From Bacteroidota bacterium (lineage in GTDB: Bacteria > Bacteroidota > Bacteroidia > Chitinophagales > LD1), in assembly GCA_947475165.1 (NCBI GenBank), contig CANJLD010000011.1:1-64000 (forward strand): a DNA stretch of 64,000 nucleotides. Direction: 5' to 3'. The position numbers were made by a program, and so were the translations under genes. The notes beneath the pieces were generated by a model. The model was not told the origin of the DNA and made no database searches. It saw nothing but the letters and a program-made list of their open reading frames with translations. Positions 9,837-21,300 of the stretch are shown here, piece after piece (the first letter of the stretch is position 1; each line of letters starts with the position of its first letter).

Positions 9837-9866
9837 GCCTTCCGAAAAAATCGGAAGGCTTTTCAT
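9837..9866 (-). terminator. Intrinsic terminator of the TonB-dependent receptor gene
   Basis: A perfect 9-bp stem (GCCTTCCGA / TCGGAAGGC, 9837-9845 with 9851-9859) encloses a 5-nt A loop. It is flanked by six A on the left (U tract for minus-strand transcripts) and TTTT on the right, so it may work in both directions. It lies 26 bp beyond the stop of the receptor gene. Confidence 0.85.
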
Positions 9867-9891
9867 TTAAGTCTTGGCTATAAAAGCCTTC

Positions 9892-12888
9892 TTAAGGAGA
9901 TACAGCGGGTTTCTTCTTCTTATAAAGTACGTCCGAGTCAAGGTCAACCAAAATAGAAGCATAAATCATCCGCCCAATACCCGGCCCGCCATACGCCTGA
10001 TAGTTGCGGTTAGATATGAGGTTGCTGCCGCCCAGTTTAAACGTGGTGTAAATGCTTTTCACGTTCCAGTTCACCTGCGCATCAAGCAGCGAGTAAGTTG
10101 GAATAGCACCGGTAAATTGCGGAGAGCCCTGGAACTCGAAACCCTGAATCCATTTATATGTAACATTAAATCCGAAGCCCTTTGCCTTGCCCAGTTTAAT
10201 ATCGCTGCCGCTAATGCCCACGTTGAATTTATGCTCCGGTGTGTTATAAGCCGGAATGATTGGGTCGGTAGAGCCCATCAAGTTTATTTTGTTCCAACTG
10301 TAATTTCCGTTAAGCGAATAATTGCGGATAAAGAAATAATTAAAGCCCACTGACACACCATAGGTAATAACCTGGTCGGGCGAGTTGGCTGCTACGCGGT
10401 AAATTTGCTTAGGCTGCCAGGTGGTTCCAATCTGTTGCAGGGTGGCACCAATCTGATAACCCAAAAAATATTTGTAGAAACTTACGTATGCGCTACCATC
10501 TAAATAAACCTTGTTGGCAAACACACCTTTGTATCCAATCTCTAAACTCTGCACACGCTCCGGCCGCACCTTCGGCACGTTAATGTAATGCAGAAGAGAA
10601 TCGGTAGGACTGGTGCTGTTCAAATATTCGCGAAGTGATTCTATGGTTGTTAGAGAATCGAAACCGTTCAGGTTGCCAATCAATATTGCACGACCCACAT
10701 TGTAATACAGATACTGGTCTTGCAAAGTAGGATTGCGGATAGCCGAAGCAAACGAAACGCGAATGGTGTGTTTGTTATCGTAAGAATAAACCAACGATGC
10801 AGCCGGTGTGGCTATTACCGGAAAATTTTGGTTCTTATCTACACGGCAGGTAGCGGTAACTATGAAAGAGTTTTTCTTAGCAGCACCAAGTTCAAATTTT
10901 TTCGACAGGCTTACATAGCCGCCCATCTCCCAATTACGGATAACCTTGCGGGTGTTGCCCAATATTTCAAAACTGTCTTTATGCACCAATGCTTTGTATT
11001 CATTCACTGTCAGGTTCTGAATATTTCCGTCATTTATTTTCTGCACTTTGTAATGCGTAATGGTATCGCTGAAAACCGTTCCGCGCGATTCGGGCAAATA
11101 CATCCTGAAACTGGCACCGGTGATGATATCCATAAAAGGTTTCTCGGCTGTTTTCAGCTTAGGCGTAAAATGATACTCGCCCTGCACATGCACCAGCTTC
11201 GATTTATCGTAAAACAAAGTGCCGCCCTGTTCAAAAGCGGTGCGCGAAACAATATCGTTGAACACAGAATCATAGCGCGCAGTACCGGGCACTAGATAAG
11301 CCTCTCCGCCAAACAAACCGGTGGCTGTATCGGCATAGTTGCGCGCCATCTGGTGCCAAAGCACCAGCGAATCGTGGTATTGGTCAAGAATAGAATTAGC
11401 TACTGCGTTTACCGAATCGTATTGGTATATCCAGGCAAAAGAATTGGTGTTCGGGAAGCCCGGTAAGGCACGCACACGGGCAGCCGGTGGTGTTACACCC
11501 GGCACCGTGTTCTGGTTCCAGTAAGCCGAATAATAACTTCTCCATTGCTCATCGTTCTTGGCATACTGCTGCAGCTTTAAACTAGTAAATACAGCATCGT
11601 AAGAGTCGCCCGAATTTTCAAGAGTAGTATAAGCGCGGATAAAAAATTTATCGGGCTGCGAAATCTCCAGCTTGGCCTGCTGAAAGGTAAGTCCCTTTAA
11701 ACTGTACCTGTTATCGCCCTGGTAAACCGTGGTACCCGTTCCGAAATTGTAAGCCGCTTTTATTTCAATCTTGTCGGTAATCTTATAATGCAGTGCCGCA
11801 TTGGCTTTAATGTTGCGCACATTATAATTTACCACATCCTTCTCCTGATAACCGGTTCTAAAAAATTGTTTCAAACCCGGTGACACGCGATTGAAATAAG
11901 CATTGTCATAATTGTTTGCATCCTTCGAAACCAGTTCATCACCATAAGTATTCACCGCATCGTAACCACCGGGGTTGGTAGACGGCTTCCACGAATTGGT
12001 AGCAGCATCGGTGTTATTCGCTACCCAGTCGTTTGCCCGCAGGTAGCTGAAGTTTACTTTAAACGCAAACTTATCGGTACCGGCTTTGTTCTTAAAAGCT
12101 TTGGCATAGCGTATTGCCCCTTCAAACAAATTGCGCTCCCCTCCTTTTACAAACACCGTTAGCCCGTTGTAGAAAAAAGGATTCTTGGTTTGCATATTGA
12201 TGACACCATTAAACGCATTCGGGCCATACATAGAAGAAGAAGCCCCCACAATCAAATCCACTTTCTGAATATCAATTTCGGTAGCACCGGCAAAATTCCC
12301 CACGCTGAAGTTCAGACCCGGGGCTTGGTTATCGGCACCATCTAATAATTGCAAAGAGCGCACCGGTGAAGTAGAATTAAACCCGCGCGTATTAATAATA
12401 ACAAAGCCGAGCGATGCGGCTGTCATATCCACTCCTTTCAATCCGCCCAACCCTTCGTAAAAAGTTGAAGAAGCTGTTTGTTTAATAGCCTGCAGTCCCA
12501 TGCTCTCCACCGTAAGCGGACTTTCTTTTTGCTTTTGCGTAATGCGCGAATCCACCACTTCTACATCCTTCAAAACCTTTTCTTCCGAAACAAGCTTAAT
12601 AGTAAACGTGCGCTTTAAATCTGCTTCTGTTTTAATTTCAATATCCTGAATGGTGTAGCCGATGTACGAAAATGAAAGAGTGAAAGGTGGCTGCTGCGTA
12701 ATCTTCAGCACAAACTTTCCATCAAAATCTGTAGCGGCACCGGTGCTGGTACCTTTTACAGCAACGGTAGCACCTATCAGTGCCTCACCGGTTTGCTTAT
12801 CCAGCAGTATGCCCGAAATTTCCTGCGAAAAAATGAGAGAAGTAAAAAGTAAACTCTGAAAAAGAGTAAGTAGAATTTTTTTCATCAC
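9892..12888 (-). CDS. TonB-dependent outer-membrane receptor with CarboxypepD_reg-like domain
   Basis: 998 aa. Signal peptide MMKKILLTLFQSLLFTSLIFS, then a CarboxypepD_reg-like beta-sandwich (about 22-110: ISGILLDKQTGEALIGATVAVKG...), then the plug domain (about 120-240, with the VLKDVEVVDSRI entry and NTRGF segments) and a long beta-barrel ending in an aromatic-rich strand before a lysine-rich tail. It imports a substrate that cannot be named from sequence. No SusD partner is adjacent, so it is a stand-alone TonB receptor rather than a SusC/D pair. The gene ends at a strong hairpin terminator. Confidence 0.93.
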   Translation of the reverse strand: MMKKILLTLFQSLLFTSLIFSQEISGILLDKQTGEALIGATVAVKGTSTGAATDFDGKFVLKITQQPPFTLSFSYIGYTIQDIEIKTEADLKRTFTIKLVSEEKVLKDVEVVDSRITQKQKESPLTVESMGLQAIKQTASSTFYEGLGGLKGVDMTAASLGFVIINTRGFNSTSPVRSLQLLDGADNQAPGLNFSVGNFAGATEIDIQKVDLIVGASSSMYGPNAFNGVINMQTKNPFFYNGLTVFVKGGERNLFEGAIRYAKAFKNKAGTDKFAFKVNFSYLRANDWVANNTDAATNSWKPSTNPGGYDAVNTYGDELVSKDANNYDNAYFNRVSPGLKQFFRTGYQEKDVVNYNVRNIKANAALHYKITDKIEIKAAYNFGTGTTVYQGDNRYSLKGLTFQQAKLEISQPDKFFIRAYTTLENSGDSYDAVFTSLKLQQYAKNDEQWRSYYSAYWNQNTVPGVTPPAARVRALPGFPNTNSFAWIYQYDSVNAVANSILDQYHDSLVLWHQMARNYADTATGLFGGEAYLVPGTARYDSVFNDIVSRTAFEQGGTLFYDKSKLVHVQGEYHFTPKLKTAEKPFMDIITGASFRMYLPESRGTVFSDTITHYKVQKINDGNIQNLTVNEYKALVHKDSFEILGNTRKVIRNWEMGGYVSLSKKFELGAAKKNSFIVTATCRVDKNQNFPVIATPAASLVYSYDNKHTIRVSFASAIRNPTLQDQYLYYNVGRAILIGNLNGFDSLTTIESLREYLNSTSPTDSLLHYINVPKVRPERVQSLEIGYKGVFANKVYLDGSAYVSFYKYFLGYQIGATLQQIGTTWQPKQIYRVAANSPDQVITYGVSVGFNYFFIRNYSLNGNYSWNKINLMGSTDPIIPAYNTPEHKFNVGISGSDIKLGKAKGFGFNVTYKWIQGFEFQGSPQFTGAIPTYSLLDAQVNWNVKSIYTTFKLGGSNLISNRNYQAYGGPGIGRMIYASILVDLDSDVLYKKKKPAVSP

Positions 12889-12952
12889 TGTTCAAACCTT
12901 TCGTTAAATCTAAGGTAGCGATAATAAGGAATGAAATGTAAACCGAAAAACA

Positions 12953-14212
12953 TCAGTAGAAAACTATCCGCTCCACTTTGCTCAGCGAGTTCCGCAAATC
13001 GGAAATACGAACCAGATAAATTCCCGCACCCAGTTCCTGTTTCAAAATGCTTTGGGAAGATTTGGCAACAACAAATTTTCTCGCCAGCAATTTTCCTTCC
13101 ACCGAAAAAACATCAGCGGTCAAATCATTATCGTAATGCGAAAAAATATTTATCACCTCATCACTCGGGTTCGGAAATACCGAAACAGGAATTTCATTCA
13201 CCACATCATCCACTCCTGAAATCAAAGCGGAATCGCACACCACATTTTGATAAAGAAAATCGCGCACAATCCAAACGGTAGAATCCATATAAGCAGAAGC
13301 CGGTGGCAAAAACGGAATAGGTAAAATATAAGGCACATGGTCAGCCCCCTGAAAAAGATACAATGAATGAGGCAGATTCATCTGGCCTAAGCGGTTTTTA
13401 ATATCGCCACCGCCAAACAATAAACTCTCCGGATGGGTAGAGGCATAAACACTATCAAAATAACACGAAACCGTAGCATCTGCTGTTCCATGCACACCAA
13501 CCAAAATGGGGTCACCGGGCATAATCCAAACCGTATCAGCTATGCCACCGCATAAATCAATTACCCCTTTCACCTTGCTCGCATAACCAAGGTTACCACT
13601 ATTACCTTCCGGTCCGCCTAATGAATCTAAAGCCGGGCGCGCCCAGTCCGGTTCAGAACGAGAAAGTGTATCCTCTTTGCCGTAAGCATAATTCAGGGCA
13701 ATAAACGCACCGGCTGAACTTCCGCCAATAAAAATCTGATTAGTGTCAATGCGGAAAGTGTTAGTGGTTTGCGCGTCTTTATAAAAATAGCGCACAGCAG
13801 CCTTCATATCCTGCACACCGCGCATCAGGGCTTTAAACTGGTTGGTATCGCAATCGCTGCCGCCTTCAAAACCTAAGCGGTAATCAATTGAAGCACACAC
13901 ATAGCCTCGCTTAGAGAAATTATCACACAACTGAATAATGTCAGGACTTAAACGGGTACCCGCAGTAAAGCTTCCCGGAAAAGCAAACAGCAAAAGCGGA
14001 CGGTGCGCAAAATTATCACCGGTGGGTTGGTAGATGTCCATCTTCAAATCGACATACGAGCTGTCAAACTGCATGGCATTGCCAAAGGTTACAGTGCTGG
14101 TACTTTGCGCAAAAATTTTGTCGTAGTAGCGACCGTTGTTACACTGTGCTTGTAAATCAGAAAAGAAGAAAACGAAAAACGAGAGACAGAGAACGGGGTA
14201 GATTTTTCTCAT
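12953..14212 (-). CDS. T9SS-secreted alpha/beta hydrolase (esterase/carboxylesterase-like)
   Basis: 419 aa with signal peptide (MRKIYPVLCLSFFVFFFSDLQAQ). The catalytic domain of about 300 residues has an oxyanion region (LLLFAFPGSF), the nucleophile elbow GGSSAG (Ser166), and a late HVPY segment that can supply the catalytic His. Six or more cysteines fit an extracytoplasmic enzyme. The last ~80 residues (VSVFPNPSDEVINIF ... VERIVFY) form a T9SS type A sorting domain. It probably acts as a surface or secreted esterase; the substrate is unknown. It lies 64 bp upstream of the TonB receptor gene in the same direction and may form an uptake pair with it (inference). Confidence 0.87.
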   Translation of the reverse strand: MRKIYPVLCLSFFVFFFSDLQAQCNNGRYYDKIFAQSTSTVTFGNAMQFDSSYVDLKMDIYQPTGDNFAHRPLLLFAFPGSFTAGTRLSPDIIQLCDNFSKRGYVCASIDYRLGFEGGSDCDTNQFKALMRGVQDMKAAVRYFYKDAQTTNTFRIDTNQIFIGGSSAGAFIALNYAYGKEDTLSRSEPDWARPALDSLGGPEGNSGNLGYASKVKGVIDLCGGIADTVWIMPGDPILVGVHGTADATVSCYFDSVYASTHPESLLFGGGDIKNRLGQMNLPHSLYLFQGADHVPYILPIPFLPPASAYMDSTVWIVRDFLYQNVVCDSALISGVDDVVNEIPVSVFPNPSDEVINIFSHYDNDLTADVFSVEGKLLARKFVVAKSSQSILKQELGAGIYLVRISDLRNSLSKVERIVFY

Positions 14213-14290
14213 ACGTTATATTTTTTGTAAAACGAAAAGTAGGGAAAAGAAATTGAAATACTGAAATGAAATAAAGCAGAAAGAAGTTTA

Positions 14291-15280
14291 CTAAAAAGCA
14301 GAAGCCGAGTTTTGTTTCACCTGTGCTAAAATCCACTGGTAGGTTTTTTCTATCCCTTTACGCAAAGCGTAATCGGGTTGCCAGCCGAGCTTTTCATAAA
14401 TAAGTTTGTTGTCAGAATTTCTTCCACGCACTCCGGTTGGGCCGGGAATATTTTTAATGGAAATTTTCTTGCCTGAAATTTCAATAATCATTCGTGCCAA
14501 ATCATTTATCGAAATCATTTCTTCCGAACCAATATTCACTGGACCGGCAAAATCGCTTTCCATCAATCTTGTAACACCTTCCAAACATTCGTCAATAAAC
14601 AAAAACGACCGGGTTTGATTTCCATCGCCCCAAATTTCTATTTCACCACCATCCTTCGCTTCTGCTACTTTTCTACACAAAGCTGCCGGAGCTTTTTCTT
14701 TACCATCGTTGTAATTACACTCAGGCCCAAACACATTATGCAGACGCGCTACCCGGACCGGTAAACCATGGTTGCGTATAAACGATAAATACAACCGCTC
14801 ACTAAATAATTTTTCCCAACCATACTCACTATCCGGGCTTGCAGGATAAGCAGATTCTTCACTGCACAACGGATTATTGGAGTCAACTTGATTATGCAAA
14901 GGATAAATACAGGCAGAGGAGGAATAGAAAACTCGTTCCACTTTCGCCTCCTTACAACCACTTAAAATATTGAGATTGATAAGCGCGGAATTATACATCA
15001 CATCCGCATCGTTTTCACCGGTAAAAATATATCCGGCACCACCCATATCAGCGGCCAATTGATAAACCTGAGAATATTTTCGATTGAATATTTTTTGGCA
15101 GAATTCCTGATTGCGCAAGTCTCCAATCACAAAATCATCAGCTACACTCTTTCCAAACTCGGGAAATTTTAAATCTACTCCGCGCACCCAAAAGCCTTCT
15201 CGTTTTAATCGCTCCACCAAATGACTCCCGATAAAGCCACCTGCACCACAAACTAAAATCTCTTTATTATCCTTCATCAT
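14291..15280 (-). CDS. GDP-mannose 3,5-epimerase-like NAD-dependent sugar epimerase
   Basis: 329 aa extended short-chain dehydrogenase with Rossmann motif GAGGFIGSH. It resembles plant GDP-mannose 3',5'-epimerase along its whole length rather than generic UDP-glucose epimerases: LAADMGGAGYI, SSSACIYP, YGWEKL, GKEKAPAALCRK, IDECLEGVTRL, IPGPTGVRGRNSDNKLI. The residues Cys124, Tyr153, Lys157 and Lys196 line up with the catalytic Cys145, Tyr174, Lys178 and Lys217 that I recall for the Arabidopsis enzyme, each offset by 21. It would convert GDP-D-mannose to GDP-L-galactose (or GDP-L-gulose), a precursor for surface glycans. Start could also be the second Met. Confidence 0.85.
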   Translation of the reverse strand: MMKDNKEILVCGAGGFIGSHLVERLKREGFWVRGVDLKFPEFGKSVADDFVIGDLRNQEFCQKIFNRKYSQVYQLAADMGGAGYIFTGENDADVMYNSALINLNILSGCKEAKVERVFYSSSACIYPLHNQVDSNNPLCSEESAYPASPDSEYGWEKLFSERLYLSFIRNHGLPVRVARLHNVFGPECNYNDGKEKAPAALCRKVAEAKDGGEIEIWGDGNQTRSFLFIDECLEGVTRLMESDFAGPVNIGSEEMISINDLARMIIEISGKKISIKNIPGPTGVRGRNSDNKLIYEKLGWQPDYALRKGIEKTYQWILAQVKQNSASAF

Positions 15281-15302
15281 AAATTTTCAATCCGTTAAAA
15301 AT

Positions 15303-15339
15303 AAAAAAGTCGCAGTGATGAGGTTCATCACTGCGACTT
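15303..15339 (-). terminator. Intrinsic terminator of the giant adhesin gene
   Basis: A perfect 14-bp stem (15307-15320 pairs with 15326-15339, 5-nt loop AGGTT) is followed on the minus strand by a U tract (AAAAAA on the + strand, 15303-15308). It lies about 22 bp beyond the adhesin stop codon and separates it from the epimerase gene. Confidence 0.9.
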
Positions 15340-15361
15340 AAATTCAACCAATTTCTATTTC

Positions 15362-18300
15362 TTACTTAGTCAATACTACTTTCTTAGTATAAACCTCATT
15401 AGCCGAAGAAACAATAGCGGTGTAAGTTCCCGAAGCAAGTTTGTTCAGGTCGAAGGTAATAGTGTTGCCTCCCTTGTTTAACAGGTGGCTGCTTTCCATT
15501 ACTTTTTGCCCTACTACATTGTAGAACGTTACCGTAATATCCTGGTCTTTCGTTGCAGTTACTATCAAACTTGTCTTGTCCATCGTTGGATTCGGAACAA
15601 AGTCTTTTACGCTGAACGTAACGTCTCCATTCAGTTGCGCGCTTACAATGTCGGTGTATTCAAATGCTCCGTCATTGTCTACTTGTTTTAAGCGGTAGTA
15701 GTAAACTATACCTGCCGTAACGTTCATATCGTTGTAGCTGTAATCGTTTTGTGTAGTCGCATTGTCGTGACCATTTACAAATCCAATCTGTGCCCAGGTT
15801 TGCCCATCTACACTGCGCTCAACCTGGAAGCCATCGTTGTTTATTTCGAGTGCTGTTGCCCATGTTAATTGAATAAAGGCGTTGTTAATAGGATTCGCTT
15901 CAAGGAATATCATTTGAACCGGTAGTGGCATCGATTGTCCGCTTCCGTGTAACCAGAATTCCGAAAATTCTGTTACCGACATTTCTACATAGTGGGCAGC
16001 AGTTCCTCCATAAATGGTATTAAATCCTGTGGGAACGCGAGTCAGTGCTGTATTACCCGGCAGTGTTAACGCATCACCAAACAAACGGTAGATACCCCCA
16101 TTTTGTGCCGGCAAGTTGTTCGAATAATCTCCATCCTCTGTAGCCAATTGACCGGTTGGTGCAGTATACTTAGTTACAAATAAATCTGCTATTCCTGTTA
16201 CATCATCCTCGGTTGAACAGCCAACATCCCAGTTGCTTGAACCACCCACACCGTATGTTTCGGTAATCAAATCACTTAACTCTGTTTGAGTAAAGAATAA
16301 GCGAACCTTAGCTTTTGGTGCATAGCCGTTCACCGGTGGTGCATTGCTTGTAGTTACTACAAAGTGACGCTCCATAGGGCGCATTGGAACCTGATAGCAG
16401 CTACCATTGCTCCAACTGCTGTTCAATACAACCGGTTCGTTATCGTTGCGATACATTGACACCGTTACTAAGCCTAAATCGTTGGTAGCTGCATTGATTG
16501 CCAATATCGCATCGTTGTTGCCATCGCGGTAAGTAACCCATTTATTATAACCAAAGTCATAACAATTTTTAGTGGTGGATGCGGTGCCTGGTCCTGTCCA
16601 AGTGCTTAGAGCAAGGTCACTTGGAAGACCGCTAGGAACCGATACATTGAACGAGCCTCCGGCTGTGCAACCTACCAAATCCGTAACCGGATAGGTAACA
16701 GTTGAGCCATCAAGTTGCTCGTATACTTGCGAAGTTGCGCTTACTACTCCTACTAAATCTGTAACAGGGAATGAGTATGGTGGTGTTCCTCCACCCGCAC
16801 CTACCAATACATAGTAGTTAACGGTTGCTGTATTAAAGTCATCGGTTGACATGTTTAAGCAATCATCTGGCACAGCTGTTTGTGTTAAAGCCGGGTCGTA
16901 AATTACCTGCACAGGGTCGCTTGCCGAAGCACATACACCAGTAGATGCTGTCCATTGCAAGATATAAGTACCGGTTGCAGTGGCAGTTGCAGTGGCAGTT
17001 GGTGTATTGCTATTTGCACTAGAGAAAGTTATCGTGCCAGGTCCGCTAGATTGAGTCCATGTTCCCACTCCAGAACTTGGAGCAGTTCCTGATAAGGCTA
17101 CAGATAAACTTCCGCAGGCTAATTTATCAGCACCTCCAGCCGGAGCACCCGGTTGGTTATCTACAGTAATAACTACTGTTTTAGGAGTACAAGCACCGTT
17201 TGTAGCTGTAATAGTTACTGCTTGGTTCGCACTTGGGTTCGACACGTTAGGTGGATTAAAGCTGGTATTAATTCCTGGTGTTGTTACAGAACCAGCATTT
17301 GCAGACCATACCGTTGCCGTTACATCTCCGTTCACAGCAAAGTTGGTAGCAGTTTCGCAGATTGTTGTGGCAGCAGTAGATATGCTGTTATCATTATCCA
17401 CTCTTACCGTCCTTGTTACCGGAGTACAAGTACCATTTGTAGCTGTAATAACTGTGGTAGCATTTTGTGTTGGCAAGCCAAGGTTAACCGGTGTAACTAC
17501 TCCGTTTGTTGCCGGTGTTCCAACAGTAGCTGTAGCAGGTGTTCCGCTTGACCATACTGTTCCGTTTACATCACCTGTAAACATTGTTGTTGCTCCTGCT
17601 GCATCACATAGACCGTAAGTTCCTGCTGCTTCTGCAATGGTATTTTGGTTATCTACCAGAACAGTAATTGATTTAGCTACACAGGCCCCGTTAGTTGCTG
17701 TAACTGTAATGCTCGATTGTGCTGTTGGAGTTGCTACATTACCCGGAGTAAGGGTAGTATTTTGTGTAGGACCAGTAACCGCAGTTCCGGTCAATGATGA
17801 AGTAAATGTCCAAGTCACGGTGCTTACATCACCATTTACAGTAAGTGTTGAACCATCACATACGGCTGTATTATTAGCAGTAGTAATGGTGTTATCGTTA
17901 TAGTTGGTAACAGTTCTTGATACTTCACACACACCGTTAGATGCTGTGATTACTGTAGGTGTGCTTTGAGTAGGGGTAGCTATGTTAGCAGGAGTATATG
18001 TAGAAGTGGCTCCTGCTGAATTTGACATAGAACCTGTTCCTGAGAAAACACTCCATTGTGTAGCAGATACTGAGCTGGTAAACGGCACGGTACTATTATC
18101 GCAAACCGAAGGGTTAGTTGCCGGTGTTAATGTAAATGCTTTGTAAACTGTAACAGTAGCTGCATCACCACAACCTGACGGACCATTAGTAAGGGTTAAC
18201 GTATAGTTTTGTGAAGAACTGGCCGGTGTTGGCGCTGTCCATGAATAGCCCGGAATTGGGTAAGGGCCACCTGTAACTCCTGTTCCACTCATGGTTACCC

Positions 18301-21300
18301 CGTTTACATCAGAGCCAAGCGTTATAATTGAACCCGAACATTGGTTACCAATACCGTTTCCAACTCCTAATGCAACATCGTAAAGTTGTGCCTTATTATA
18401 TACAGTAACGTTAAAGTCTGTAGGGCAAGTAACATTAGTTGCGCGTATTACTACTGCAGAAGTTTGAGTAGGTGTAGCTATATTTCCAGGTGTATATTGA
18501 CCATTAACTGCTCCTATACTTCCTGTTCCCGAAAATACAGACCATGTTACCCCACTAACGCTGGAGTTATACTGCACATTAATATCCTGGTCACAAATAC
18601 TTGATGAGCCGGTAACTACTGTTGTCTGGTTATAATTTACAACTATATCGGCAGCAGTATTACAACCGGCTGAAACATTCGTAATTGTCCAACGGAAAGT
18701 ATAAGAACCGTAAGTAGTAACCGTGGCAGTTGCTCCTGGTGTATTAATAGTCGGGTTCCAGGTAACACTACCCGGACCACTAACAACTGACCATGCTCCT
18801 GTGCCTATTGCGTTAGGTGTATTACCACCCAAGGCAGAAGAAGTTAAAGTATTGCAAGGTGCCGTTTGAGGCGTAGCCCCTACAGTAGCCTGCTCTACAT
18901 AATTTACAGTAATGTCTGCGCTACTTGCCGGGCAAGTTCCGTTGGCAGGGAAAGACCAACGAAGTACATATGTACCATAACCTCCTGTAGCGGTAAAGGT
19001 GGAACTACCGCTATTGGCGTTGCTGAAAGTTCCGGTACCTCCGCTCACTATAGTCCAGGTAGCTGTTCCTGTAGCTATGGCATTGCCGCCTAAAGCCAAA
19101 CTTACCAAGGTACCGCATCTATATTGTGTTGCACCTACTGTAGCTGTGCCCGGGTTTTGATATGAGTTTATAATTACATCATCTGAACTTCCAGCACATG
19201 TTCCGTTAGTCGGGAAGGTCCATCTGAGGGTAATAGCACCGTAAGATGTAGGAGTAAAGGTTGAGGTAGCCAGGTTGGCATTACTGAATGTTCCTGTACC
19301 TCCGCTTACTACCGTCCACGTTGCTGCATTTGGTCCCGCAATAGCATTACCCGCTAAGGTTACTGCTGCTAATGCACAAGTGTTTTGGTCGCCTCCGGCT
19401 GCTGCTGTGCCAGGGTTTTGATATGAGTTTATAATTACATCATCTGAACTTCCTGCACAACTTCCGTTTTGCGGGAAGGTCCATCTGAGTGTAATAGCAC
19501 CGTAAGATGTAGGAGTAAATGTTGAGGTAGCCAGGTTGGCATTACTGAATGTTCCCGTACCTCCGCTTACTACCGTCCACGTTGCTGCATTTGGTCCTGC
19601 AATGGCATTACCCGCTAAGGTTACTGCTGCTAATGCACAAGTGTTTTGGTCGCCTCCGGCTGCTGCTGTGCCAGGGTTTTGATAGGAGTTTATAATTACA
19701 TCATCTGAACTTCCTACACAACTTCCGTTTGTCGGGAAGGTCCATCTGAGTGTAATAGCACCGTAAGATGTAGGTGTAAAGGTTGAGGTAGCTAGGTTGG
19801 CATTACTGAATGTTCCTGTACCTCCGCTTATTACTGTCCATGTTGCTGTGCCTACTGCTATGGCATTACCCGCTAAGGTTACTGCTGCTAATGCACAACT
19901 GTTTTGGTCGCCTCCGGCTGCTGCTGTACCCGGGGCCTGATATGAGTTTATTATTACATCATCCGAACTTCCAGCACATGTTCCGTTTGCAGGGAAGGTC
20001 CATCTGAGGGTAATAGCACCGTAAGATGTAGGTGTAAAGGTTGATGTAGCAAGGTTGGCATTACTGAATGTTCCTGTGCCTCCGCTTACCACCGACCAGG
20101 TGCCTGTGCCTACTGCTATGGCATTACCCGCTAAGGTTACTGCTGCCAATGCACAAGTGTTTTGGTCGCCTCCGGCTGCTGCTGTGCCCGGGCTTTGATA
20201 TGAGTTTATAATTACATCATCTGAACTTCCTGCACAACTTCCGTTAGCCGGGAAGGTCCATCTGAGGGTAATTGCTCCGTAAGATGTAGGTGTAAAGTTT
20301 GTAGTAGGACTGTTAGCATTTGCAAATGTTCCTGTACCCCCACTTACTACCGACCAAGTGCCTGTGCCTGCAGCTATGGCATTGCCGGTCATGGCTACTG
20401 CAGCTAAAGCGCAGGTATTCTTGTCTGCTCCCGCTGCGGCTGTGCCCGGGTTTTGATACACTACTATAGTTGCATTATCATCACCTTTTACCGCCATATT
20501 TGTCATACTTCCGTTAACTGTGTAAATTGACATATCGGGTACATAAACCGTAGAGGTTGGAACTACCGTACTGGTATAGAACGTAGTTCCGTTTTTCATA
20601 TAGTCAATTCTATTGGTTGATGGATTCCAATACACCCGAAACACATCACTTGTAGTATACGCTACGCCAGGGCAAGAAGGACTACCTCCGTTTTCATAAA
20701 TACACGATGTTCCGAAATTGAGATACATGGCGTAGTCAATACTATTGTAGTTGTAATCGGGGTCGCTGGCATCAAGTCCAAACATCATATAAGCGCTGGT
20801 GGTTCCTGCTCTGGCTTCTATATAACCTCCCGGACCAATACGGGCTGTTCCGCCCGAGCCACCATCCCAACCATCTCCAACACCATTACCGGCTACCTTT
20901 TGAATAGTACCGAGTGCGGTAGAAGTAACGTTTGAGTTCATATTCACGAACCCGAGCGTAGCGGCTGTCCCAGTGTTAACTGCCGAGAAACAACCACTGC
21001 CATCTACCACGCTTCTGCGGTAATAATTAGTACCTACAGTATTAGGCGGAGTATAAGCAGCCAGGTTAGTTGTTCCCGAAGCTGTACCAAAAGTTGAGTT
21101 ATCTGTTGACGACTGCCAGGTATAAGTATAAGCGCTGTTTCCGCCTTGTGCTACACCTAAACTTGTAAGGGCAGCGGGGCTCGATGTATTACAAAGGGTT
21201 TGGTCGGCCGATGTAGCTCCTGCACCAATAGGTGGTGTAACGGTAACCGTAATGGCATTGCTTGTCCAACCGGCTCCGCAACCCGCGCCTCCGGTAATAT

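Larger units (their letters stand above)
9297..9891. other. 595-bp non-coding region holding tandem array 1 and a terminator
   Basis: No convincing gene. It holds a 33-codon open frame (9316-9417, + strand; MNVGLTLPAPPNIDLAIAAL..., hydrophobic, ending GLEEAFGG) of doubtful reality, the 21-bp array at 9455-9685, and the terminator of the TonB receptor gene at 9837-9866. The 21-bp period makes one + strand frame (9585-9827) look like a heptad-repeat peptide; I regard that as an artefact of the array. Confidence 0.7.

Noticed and set aside
12889-12952. Cobalamin riboswitch before the TonB receptor or radical SAM genes
   Set aside because: The 64-bp gap is too short for the TonB gene, and I saw no B12-box-like sequence upstream of 41084, 60293 or 61593.
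17153-19093. Several + strand open frames opposite the adhesin gene
   Set aside because: Low-complexity shadows of the Thr/Gly/Ala-rich coding repeats, with no start signals.
19140-20460. Non-coding satellite
   Set aside because: The 260-bp repeat keeps the adhesin frame throughout and encodes protein modules.
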